This document shows, piece by piece, positions 57,156 through 64,000 of a stretch of 64,000 bases of DNA (position 1 is the stretch's first letter; every line of letters begins with the position of its first letter). The translations under genes and the position numbers were made by a program. The stretch is from Granulicella sp. dw_53 (GTDB taxonomy: Bacteria > Acidobacteriota > Terriglobia > Terriglobales > Acidobacteriaceae), in contig NZ_JAAVUR010000005.1 of NCBI RefSeq assembly GCF_018449545.1, forward strand, positions 1 to 64,000, written 5' to 3'. The notes under the pieces are model-generated. The model was not told the origin of the DNA. It worked only from the letters and a program-made list of their open reading frames with translations, and did no database searches.

Positions 57156-59906
57156 ATGAACACATCGATCCGACGTGTCTTGTCGTCGATAATTTTCTTC
57201 GTTTTTTTGTGGCCAGTTATAGGTCTTTTTGCTCAATCTGCTGGTAACTCGGGTTCCATTTATGGAGTTGTTACCGATAGTTCCGGGGCGGCTTTATCCG
57301 GTGCTAACGTTACCATCGAAAACGTTGTTAGTGGTTATAGAAGAGATACAAAGGCAGACACGGCGGGCCACTATCAATTTACTAACCTTCCCCTGAATCC
57401 TTACCATCTTGTGGTCTCGTCCTTCGGCTTTGAGAACTCTGTACAGGATATCGATGTTCGTTCGTTGGTTCCGCTTAATCTGACGACTGGGTTGAAGGTC
57501 GGTACGGCATCGACCGTTGTCACCGTCGATAGCGGCGATCTGCTGGAGAACGATTCCACCTTTCACACGGATGTGGATCGTGGTCTCTTTGACAAGCTTC
57601 CACTTGAGAGCCAGTCTTCGTCGTTGAGCTCGTTAGTGACCCTGGCGTCTCCTGGCGTTGCCGCAGATTCAAATGGACTTTTCCACGGGTTGGGCGATCA
57701 CGCTTCGAATTCGTTCTCAATCGACGGCCAGCCGATCACTGATCAGCAGAGCAAGGTGTTTTCGAATCAGATCCCTTCCAAATCGGTTCAGTCTCTTGAA
57801 GTAATCTCCGGTGCTCCTCCGGCTGAGTTCGGGGGCAAGACCAGCCTGGTGATCCAGGTGACTACCCGGTCAGGCCAAGGCGTGACGACTCCAACGGGCG
57901 CGATTACTAGCTCCTATGGAACCTTCGGCTCGGCTACAGGATCCGTTGACCTTAGTTATGGTGGACCGCGATGGGGGAACTTTATCGAGGTCGATGGCCT
58001 TAACACCGGCCGATTTCTAGACCCTCCGGAGTTTGCGGTTTTCCACGACAAGGGAAATGAATTGAACGTCTTTGATCGTGTGGATCGCCAGTTGTCCGCA
58101 AAGGACTCCATCCACGTAAACTTCGGAGTAAGCCGTTCCTGGTTTCAGACTCCGAATGCCTTCGATAATTTGAATGTTTCTAACGTGGTGAGCGGGGGAG
58201 CAGGTAGTAACCCAATCTTCGGCAATTCCGGCGATACGGATCAACGCTCTAAGATTGTTACCTTCAATATTGCTCCGACTTACACACGTACCGTCGGTGC
58301 TTATTCGGTCTTCAATTTTGGTGCCTTCGTGCGTCGCGACGCTTATAACTACTACCCAAGCGCAAACCCGCTCGCGGATTTGGGTCCTATTCAGAGCCAA
58401 TCCATCTCCCAGGATCGTTCCTTGACAAACACTGGCCTGCGTACGGACTACTCGTATGTGAAGGGTATTCATAACATCAAGATCGGTGCGGTCTATACGC
58501 AGACGTTTCTACGGGAACATGACAACCTGGGCATTGTGAACCCCACGTTTAATTCTCCGTGCGTCGATGGTACGGGTGCATCGCAACCCGGCTTTACCAG
58601 TCCGACCCAATGCGAAGACGCGGGCTTCGTCTCGAATGACCCTTCAATTGGAGGCTCTTATAACCCGGACCTCACTCCCTTCGATCTCACTCGTGGCGGC
58701 GGTCTTTTCAACTACTTCGGTCACACTGATGTGAAAGAGCTTGCTCTCTACGTGCAAGATCAGATCAAGACCGGCAACTGGCTCTTCAACATTGGCATGC
58801 GTGGCGATCTTTACAACGGTCTTACCGTAGCTCGCCAGGCAGAGCCAAGGGTCGGTGTGGCTTACACCATTAAGCAAACTGGCACGGTTTTGCGGGTATC
58901 GTACGCACGTACGCTGGAGAGTCCGTTCAACGAAAATCTAGTGCTTTCAAGCCAGGGTTGCGGGAACAACGTTCTAGCTCCTCTCCTGGCTTGCACTCCT
59001 GGTGTATCCACGACGCTTACGCCAGGCTTTCGCAATGAGTTTCATGCCGGACTGCAGCAGGCGTTTGGTAAGAATCTTGTTATAAGCGGCGACTACATTT
59101 GGAAATATACTCACAACGCATTCGACTTCAGCGTGTTGGGTAATACCCCGATTACCTTTCCTATCGATTGGCATAACTCCAAAATTCCAGGATTTGCTCT
59201 TCGTGCCGATGTCCCTAACTTCCACAATATCTCTGCCTTCGTCGTCATGTCCTCTGTGGCAGCGCGCTTCTTCCCGCCGCAAACTGCGGGTGCGGGAGCT
59301 ACGGTTGGGAACGGAGGATTCCCTTTCCGAATCGATCACGATGAGAGGTATAACCAAACGACGCACGTTCAGTATCAGGTACCTGTAAAGCGTGGACCAT
59401 GGATCGGTTTCAATTGGCGGTTCGATAGTGGTTTGACTGCCGGATCAGTGCCTTGCTACAACGTGACCGATCCTAATAGCCTTTGCAATCCTGCGAACAA
59501 TGGACCTTCGATCACAATCAATGGGCAGCCGGGAGTTAATCTAACCGGGCTGACGGCTGACCAACAGTTTCAGGCTGGACTTACTTGTGCTGGTGTTAGA
59601 GCAACACCCACGGCAGGACTTACGCAGTGCCTTGCTGCGCAGCTTACTTCCAAACTGGTCGCCATCCCGGCGCCCGGTACGGAGAACGATGATAAAGACC
59701 CTCCGCGCATCCAAGCTCGAAACCTCTTCGATGCTTCTATTGGCGAGGACAATCTCTTCAATGGCGATAAGCGAAAGTGGAGCCTGCGTTTGACGGGTGT
59801 AAACATCACCAACAAATATGCCCTGTACAACTTTCTTTCAACTTTTAGCGGTACGCACTATGTGACACCGCGCGCGTTGACGGCTGAGTTGGGATTCCAT
59901 TTTTAG
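57156..59906 (+). CDS. TonB-dependent receptor, Oar-like, with carboxypeptidase-regulatory domain
   Basis: The 916-residue outer-membrane protein starts with a signal peptide (about 1-28, ending LFAQSAG), then a carboxypeptidase-regulatory-like domain (about 30-115, YGVVTDSSGAALSGANVTIE), a plug with ISGAPPAEFGGKTSLVIQVT and a beta-barrel ending in a hydrophobic strand, LTAELGFHF. Oar-like receptors are abundant in acidobacteria and usually take up large or unknown ligands. Its place after a metal-linked gene suggests a metal or metal-complex ligand, but this is inference. A strong terminator follows. Confidence 0.9.
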   Translation: MNTSIRRVLSSIIFFVFLWPVIGLFAQSAGNSGSIYGVVTDSSGAALSGANVTIENVVSGYRRDTKADTAGHYQFTNLPLNPYHLVVSSFGFENSVQDIDVRSLVPLNLTTGLKVGTASTVVTVDSGDLLENDSTFHTDVDRGLFDKLPLESQSSSLSSLVTLASPGVAADSNGLFHGLGDHASNSFSIDGQPITDQQSKVFSNQIPSKSVQSLEVISGAPPAEFGGKTSLVIQVTTRSGQGVTTPTGAITSSYGTFGSATGSVDLSYGGPRWGNFIEVDGLNTGRFLDPPEFAVFHDKGNELNVFDRVDRQLSAKDSIHVNFGVSRSWFQTPNAFDNLNVSNVVSGGAGSNPIFGNSGDTDQRSKIVTFNIAPTYTRTVGAYSVFNFGAFVRRDAYNYYPSANPLADLGPIQSQSISQDRSLTNTGLRTDYSYVKGIHNIKIGAVYTQTFLREHDNLGIVNPTFNSPCVDGTGASQPGFTSPTQCEDAGFVSNDPSIGGSYNPDLTPFDLTRGGGLFNYFGHTDVKELALYVQDQIKTGNWLFNIGMRGDLYNGLTVARQAEPRVGVAYTIKQTGTVLRVSYARTLESPFNENLVLSSQGCGNNVLAPLLACTPGVSTTLTPGFRNEFHAGLQQAFGKNLVISGDYIWKYTHNAFDFSVLGNTPITFPIDWHNSKIPGFALRADVPNFHNISAFVVMSSVAARFFPPQTAGAGATVGNGGFPFRIDHDERYNQTTHVQYQVPVKRGPWIGFNWRFDSGLTAGSVPCYNVTDPNSLCNPANNGPSITINGQPGVNLTGLTADQQFQAGLTCAGVRATPTAGLTQCLAAQLTSKLVAIPAPGTENDDKDPPRIQARNLFDASIGEDNLFNGDKRKWSLRLTGVNITNKYALYNFLSTFSGTHYVTPRALTAELGFHF

Positions 59907-59921
59907 CAGCTAAGGATAGAG

Positions 59922-59957
59922 CGCGTCTGGGCGTGATTTGAATCACGCCCAGACGCG
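59922..59957 (+). terminator. intrinsic terminator after the TonB receptor
   Basis: CGCGTCTGGGCGTGATT (59922-59938) and its exact reverse complement (59941-59957) form a 17-pair stem with an almost loopless turn, followed by TTTGTCGTTTCTTTT. It closes the receptor transcript. Confidence 0.85.
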
Positions 59958-60075
59958 TTTGTCGTTTCTTTTACAGAGATCTGCAGTTCTTCGCGATTTT
60001 CTCGCATCGCTGTAGAAACTATCGCCCCACGCCGTAAATTCCGTAACGGTCTCCCTTCGAATAGGCAATAAAATT

Positions 60076-60141
60076 AGTAAGATACTGAACGTTTTAGAGG
60101 ATAGCGTTAAATTTTAGGGCGTGCTAACTAATCTTCTAGTT
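60076..60141. promoter_or_regulatory. BlaI-type operator candidates
   Basis: AGTAAGATACT (60076-60086) and AACTAATCTTCTAGTT (60126-60141) are short dyads upstream of the blaI-like gene. BlaI-family repressors bind dyads of the TACA-N-TGTA kind and often their own promoter. The match is loose, so this is a suggestion only. Confidence 0.3.
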
Positions 60142-60175
60142 GCTTCGTCCAACTTTTGCGTCCAGATTTTTGGAC

Positions 60176-60583
60176 ATGCAAATCATGCCTCCGAAGCCCT
60201 CCAATACGTTGACCGAAGCCGAACTTCGCATCATGCGAATCCTATGGGCTCGAGGTGAGTCGCTTGTCAGCGATCTAGTCTCGGCCATGCCAGAGAGTGC
60301 GCCGCTTGCGTACACCTCAGTGCTGACTACAGTGCGCATTCTTGAGCAGAAGGGCTATGTAAAACACCGGCAGGAGGGGCGTGCTTTTCTGTACAGTCCT
60401 ACCATCGCTGAGCACGACGCCAGCCGCTCCGAGGTACGCCACATGCTCGACCGCTTCTTCGGCAGCTCGCGGGAGCGGTTGATGCTCTCATTGCTGGGCG
60501 ATGGCGAGATTACGCCCGATGAACTACAGCGTCTCAAGAATGCCATCGCCGAAGCGGAAGCCGCGACAGAGGAAGAGGCGTGA
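60176..60583 (+). CDS. BlaI/MecI/CopY-family transcriptional repressor
   Basis: A winged-helix repressor that is normally cut by a partner M56 protease. The 135-residue product from ATG 60176 (MQIMPPKPSNTLTEAELRIM) has the DNA-binding domain at about 10-80 (MRILWARGESLVSDLVSAMP, then AYTSVLTTVRILEQKGYVKH, then GRAFLYSP) and a C-terminal dimerisation helix. It lies 16 bases before blaR1. No beta-lactamase is adjacent, so the controlled gene is unknown. Confidence 0.88.
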   Translation: MQIMPPKPSNTLTEAELRIMRILWARGESLVSDLVSAMPESAPLAYTSVLTTVRILEQKGYVKHRQEGRAFLYSPTIAEHDASRSEVRHMLDRFFGSSRERLMLSLLGDGEITPDELQRLKNAIAEAEAATEEEA

Positions 60584-60599
60584 CGATGGGGATGCCGCG

Positions 60600-61934
60600 A
60601 TGAAACTGCTCCTCGATCTCTCGCGTTTCACTGCCCAGGCGTTCGTTGCCGGTCTTTGGCAAGGGATTGTATTGACCTCGGCGGCTGCGATTTGCCTTCG
60701 TCTGCTGCCTCGATTGAGTGCCTCCATCCGGTTCGTTGTGTGGGCGTTCACCTTTATATTGGTCGTCACTTTCCCGCTCCTGCATCTTCACATCATCGCT
60801 CTTCAACAGACACAGCCTGCGGTAATTCATGTCGGCGCAGTATGGGGATCCACAGTGGCAGGTCTTTGGCTCTTGCTTATGGCTGCACGCGCGATTCAGC
60901 TTCTGGCGCAAGTCATTCACATGCGCCGCATTTGGGGGCGGGCAAAATCTACGTCTGCTGTGGGTGAAACACTTGCACTGCTGCAAAGTGGTAGACGTAC
61001 AGCCGAACTCTGCACGTCCGTGGATGTGGATTCTCCAAGCGTGATCGGCTTCCTCTCGCCACGGCTGCTGATTCCGGAGCAGCTCTTTGCGAAGCTTACA
61101 GAGCCGGAACTACGGCAGATTGTGATGCACGAATGCGAACATTTGCGCCGTCGCGACGATTGGGTAAATCTACTTCAGAAGATCGGGCTCGTGTTGTTTC
61201 CGTTGAATCCTGCGCTTCTCTGGATGGATCGCCGATTGAGCCTGGAGCGTGAACTGGCCTGCGATGCAGGGGTGGTGGCCTCCACTGCTGCCCCCTTTGA
61301 CTATGCGCATTGCCTTACAAGTCTGGCAGAGCATCGTATTCGCTGCCGCCGGGTCGCGCTTTCCCTCTCCGCATGGAGCCGCCAATCGGAGCTCTCATGG
61401 CGTGTGCGCAATCTGATAAAGCCAGTGCGTACGATGTCACCGTCGCAGGCAAGAGTATCTGTCGCGCTGGTGGCCCTGGGATTAGCCGGAGGGGCGCTGG
61501 AGATGGCTCGTGTACCTCATCTGGTCTCATTCTCGGATGGAGCGGCGCAGTCTGTTGAGCAAGCTGCCGTTCCCGTGCTGACCCCGGCGACAGTACAGGT
61601 ACAGCCCGTAGTCTATCGTGAATCCGCACAACCTCACGCGACTCTACTAAAAGACATTTCATTGTCGAAGGCGTGTCCTATCGCGCACCCACAGAAGTCC
61701 CCTATTCAGCAGATGCGGCAGACAGGGTCGCGTCGGGTGGGTGCGATAAGAGTGCAAAAGCGTATTGGCATGGTCTTAAGGACCGCATCGCACTCACTTC
61801 CTTCGGCTCCGATAGTGCAGAATCGCCGGTCTATTCGTGAAGGCAGCCCGTCGAGTTACGCACTCTACGTACAGTTTTCAACTCCGTATGCCGCCGTCCC
61901 CTTTGGAGATGGTTGGTTGATCTTTCAACTCTAG
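60600..61934 (+). CDS. BlaR1-like M56 membrane metallopeptidase
   Basis: The 444-residue protein starts at ATG 60600 (MKLLLDLSRFTAQAFVAGLW) with GGGGATG before it. Three to four membrane helices enclose a zinc protease with HECEH (about 177-181) and a downstream glutamate in LSLERELACDAGV. A last helix is near residue 285 (VSVALVALGLAGGALEMA). The C-terminal sensor is not a penicillin-binding domain; it is a short, low-complexity tail of unknown function, so the signal need not be a beta-lactam. It pairs with the BlaI gene. Confidence 0.88.
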   Translation: MKLLLDLSRFTAQAFVAGLWQGIVLTSAAAICLRLLPRLSASIRFVVWAFTFILVVTFPLLHLHIIALQQTQPAVIHVGAVWGSTVAGLWLLLMAARAIQLLAQVIHMRRIWGRAKSTSAVGETLALLQSGRRTAELCTSVDVDSPSVIGFLSPRLLIPEQLFAKLTEPELRQIVMHECEHLRRRDDWVNLLQKIGLVLFPLNPALLWMDRRLSLERELACDAGVVASTAAPFDYAHCLTSLAEHRIRCRRVALSLSAWSRQSELSWRVRNLIKPVRTMSPSQARVSVALVALGLAGGALEMARVPHLVSFSDGAAQSVEQAAVPVLTPATVQVQPVVYRESAQPHATLLKDISLSKACPIAHPQKSPIQQMRQTGSRRVGAIRVQKRIGMVLRTASHSLPSAPIVQNRRSIREGSPSSYALYVQFSTPYAAVPFGDGWLIFQL

Positions 61935-61961
61935 TCATTACACAACTGTTTTAGGAGCGTT

Positions 61962-63500
61962 ATGTCTATATCAACTAATCAATTAGTTTCAATTGCCAGG
62001 AAGCTCACCTTGTCTGGCAGCCTCGCTACCATTGCCGTGCTGGGAACGGTGCACTTCCTCCACCAGGACAATGTTCATGCAGCCCACGTCACGGCTTCTC
62101 CTCTGGACGACAACAGCGTTGCCGCATTGACTTCGATGGATCGTGCGATGCAGTCGCTGGCTGCCCGCGTAACTCCTGCTGTGGTCAACGTTGCAGTGAC
62201 CTCCAAGGCAGAGGAGCAATCGGTAGAGATGCAAGGAATGGATCAACAAGACCTACCTCCCGGCTTCGCTCAGTTCTTCGGCGGTGGCAGACATATGCAG
62301 ATCCCGCAACGGCCGGAGTTACAACACGGTATTGGAAGCGGCGTCATCATCTCGCCCGATGGATATATCGTGACCAACAACCATGTAGTGGATGGAGCAA
62401 CGCAGATCAAGGTGACTCTGCACGACCGTCGTGTCTTGAGCGCGAAGGTGATCGGAGGAGATCAGTTGACGGACCTAGCGGTCATCAAGGTGGATGCCCA
62501 CGATCTACCCGCCGTCTCGTGGGGTGATTCAACAAAACTGGAGCCAGGACAGACAGTCCTCGCCTTTGGCAGTCCGTTCGGATACTTCCAGTTCTCGGTG
62601 ACACGCGGCATCGTCAGTGCAGTGAACCGCCAGAACCCTTACTCGGAGGATGCGCGGAAGCTGGGTGGCTACATTCAGACAGATGCTGCGATCAACCCGG
62701 GCAACTCCGGTGGGGCGCTGGTCAACTCCCACGGTGAACTGGTCGGCATCAACACCTTCATTATCTCCAACAGTGGCTCGTTCGCCGGCGCAGGCTTCGC
62801 CATCCCAGCTCAGATAGCGAAGGCGACTGCAGATCAGATCATTAAGACCGGCGGTGTGCATCACGGTTATCTGGGCATCGGCATGAACGATGTCACACCG
62901 GAGAACGCCCATTTCTTCAACCTCACGGAGGCGACCGGCTCCATCGTATCGCAGGTCACACCGAACTCCCCGGCCAGTCGCGCCGGGCTGCAGAATGGAG
63001 ACGTGATTGAGCAACTGAATGGACAGAAGGTGCTGGACGGGAGCTCTCTGCAGGTCGCGATAGCCGGGGTAACACCGGGAACGAAGATACAACTCGGAAT
63101 TCTTCGTAATGGTCATCCTCAGACCGTCGATCTCACCGTTGGTGAGTACCACGCCAACGGTCAGGTCGCCAAAGCTGAAAGAGATGCCGATGGGGCTGCA
63201 AAGCAGGGCAGCAAACTGGGGCTTGCGATGTTGGATCTAACCCCGGAGGTCCGGCAACAGCTCAATCTTCCAAACGATGTGAAGGGTGCGGCGATTGAAA
63301 GCGTTCGCCCAGGCAGTCCAGCGGAAGATGCAGGCCTTCAGTCTGGCGACATTATCGTGCAGGTGAACAGGCATGACATCGATTCCGCTAATCAGGCTGT
63401 AACGAGCGTTCGCGCAATTCCGAGCGGACAGGATGTGCTGCTTCTGGTCTGGTCGAAGGGTGGTACGAGTTATCGCATCGTCCATCAGGATCAGGGGTAA
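61962..63500 (+). CDS. DegP/HtrA-type periplasmic serine protease
   Basis: The 512-residue protein degrades or refolds misfolded envelope proteins. An N-terminal hydrophobic anchor (about 15-32, LTLSGSLATIAVLGTVHFL) is followed by a trypsin-like domain with the catalytic His in VTNNHVVDGA (about 140), Asp in LTDLAVIKV (about 170) and Ser in NPGNSGGALV (about 249), and two PDZ domains (about 295-385 and 410-505). Deg proteins of this type form trimers and higher cages. It lies 27 bases after blaR1, so it may be expressed with the BlaI-BlaR1 pair. Confidence 0.93.
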   Translation: MSISTNQLVSIARKLTLSGSLATIAVLGTVHFLHQDNVHAAHVTASPLDDNSVAALTSMDRAMQSLAARVTPAVVNVAVTSKAEEQSVEMQGMDQQDLPPGFAQFFGGGRHMQIPQRPELQHGIGSGVIISPDGYIVTNNHVVDGATQIKVTLHDRRVLSAKVIGGDQLTDLAVIKVDAHDLPAVSWGDSTKLEPGQTVLAFGSPFGYFQFSVTRGIVSAVNRQNPYSEDARKLGGYIQTDAAINPGNSGGALVNSHGELVGINTFIISNSGSFAGAGFAIPAQIAKATADQIIKTGGVHHGYLGIGMNDVTPENAHFFNLTEATGSIVSQVTPNSPASRAGLQNGDVIEQLNGQKVLDGSSLQVAIAGVTPGTKIQLGILRNGHPQTVDLTVGEYHANGQVAKAERDADGAAKQGSKLGLAMLDLTPEVRQQLNLPNDVKGAAIESVRPGSPAEDAGLQSGDIIVQVNRHDIDSANQAVTSVRAIPSGQDVLLLVWSKGGTSYRIVHQDQG

Positions 63501-63516
63501 GTCATAAGTTGTCAGC

Positions 63517-63550
63517 AAGAGCCGCGCATGTTCTGTGCGCGGCTCTTCTT
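63517..63550 (+). terminator. terminator hairpin between htrA and the next receptor
   Basis: AAGAGCCGCGCA (63517-63528) and TGCGCGGCTCTT (63536-63547) form a 12-pair stem, followed by CTTTGG. It separates the HtrA gene from a convergent gene and could serve both. Confidence 0.75.
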
Positions 63551-63553
63551 TGG

Positions 63554-64000
63554 TCAGAAGCTGTAACGGAGGCCGGCCTCGACACGGCGGCCATTATCAG
63601 CGGAGAAGGGAACACCAAACAAAGGCGAGCCCAGCACTCCGCCGACCCCAGTGACATTGGTGTGGTTGAGCACGTTGGAGGAGCGGAGGTTTACCGTCAG
63701 AGTCTGCTGATGCTCTGCCTTGGCATTATGCGTGAGTCCGAAGGTGCGTTGTAGATTGGTATCGAGATAAAACTGCCAGGGCAAGACTCCCATGTTGCGT
63801 GGGAAGACACCAGCCCCGCCGGTCGCTACAAGCAGACCGTAAGGTGTTGCAATGGCACTGGGAGTTCCCGGCGTAGCGTACTGTGGACGGTCGTTGAAGT
63901 TGCCGTCGCCGTTGTTATCGAAGCCGGTTGTAATGTTGTAGCGCGCCGCGCCGCCGGCGTGAAAGTTGCCGCTGAGTTGGATCTTCTTAGGAAAGGCAAG
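63554..64000 (-). CDS. C-terminal part of an Oar-like TonB-dependent receptor (cut by window edge)
   Basis: The minus-strand frame runs in from the right edge and ends at TGA/TAA near 63554. Readable text includes GFDNNGDGNFNDRPQYATPG and the last part NVLNHTNVTGVGG, ending GRRVEAGLRYSF, a final beta-strand with a terminal aromatic residue. The DNNGDGNFNDRP motif is typical of the acidobacterial Oar-like barrels. The N-terminal part is outside the window. It is convergent with htrA. Confidence 0.8.
   Translation of the reverse strand, partial: LAFPKKIQLSGNFHAGGAARYNITTGFDNNGDGNFNDRPQYATPGTPSAIATPYGLLVATGGAGVFPRNMGVLPWQFYLDTNLQRTFGLTHNAKAEHQQTLTVNLRSSNVLNHTNVTGVGGVLGSPLFGVPFSADNGRRVEAGLRYSF

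Overview
The window is about 60% GC and reads as a chromosome segment of an Acidobacteriota bacterium, most like the Terriglobia (Granulicella, Edaphobacter or Terriglobus type). The pointers are two very large MacB/FtsX-type permeases with no ATPase gene beside them (the acidobacterial orphan-permease type), Oar-like TonB-dependent receptors with an N-terminal carboxypeptidase-regulatory domain, a DUF6677-type membrane protein and BlaI/BlaR1-like pairs. Assignment is by gene content only.

92-18701 (+): one uninterrupted canonical S10-spc-alpha ribosomal supercluster, rpsJ-rplC-rplD-rplW-rplB-rpsS-rplV-rpsC-rplP-rpmC-rpsQ-rplN-rplX-rplE-rpsN-rpsH-rplF-rplR-rpsE-rpmD-rplO-secY-adk-map-infA-rpmJ-rpsM-rpsK-rpsD-rpoA-rplQ. 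The only foreign gene is a four-helix-bundle (S23/IVP-family) gene between rpoA and rplQ, flanked by short CTAATCCCTAACC-type repeats; related repeats sit at two other intergenic places. S4, S14 and L36 are all zinc-binding (Cys-rich) forms.

18785-29513 (mostly -): a GAF-PAS-GGDEF diguanylate cyclase, a short-chain dehydrogenase (+), a DUF6677-type protein translationally coupled to an easily missed 58-residue membrane protein, an M24 peptidase, then infB, nusA and rimP. A leader terminator lies upstream of rimP. 30512-36683: guaB (+), overlapping the 3' end of a GNAT acetyltransferase, then a minus-strand run ylxP-rbfA-nrnA-GT39. The usual rimP-nusA-infB-rbfA-nrnA order is therefore split by guaB and GNAT.

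36997-46165: acetate kinase and phosphoketolase, which together turn sugar phosphates into acetyl phosphate and then acetate plus ATP, on either side of two orphan ABC permeases. 46274-51667 (-): ethanolamine ammonia-lyase eutB and eutC, separated by a TetR regulator and a DHA2 drug exporter, and preceded by a secreted proline/lysine-rich protein.

51821-59906: the most unusual region. A tRNA-like gene with encoded CCA but an aberrant anticodon loop overlaps the end of lgt. It is followed by a metal-handling locus: a NiCoT nickel/cobalt permease and a Cys-rich thioredoxin-like ferredoxin on one strand, and a small conserved protein, a CobW/COG0523 GTPase and an eight-bladed WD40 protein, with overlapping reading frames, on the other. 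A palindrome lies in the 42-bp divergent gap. A small His/Cys-rich secreted protein and an Oar-like TonB receptor follow. 60176-64000: BlaI/BlaR1-like regulator pair, a DegP/HtrA protease and the 3' end of another Oar-like receptor.
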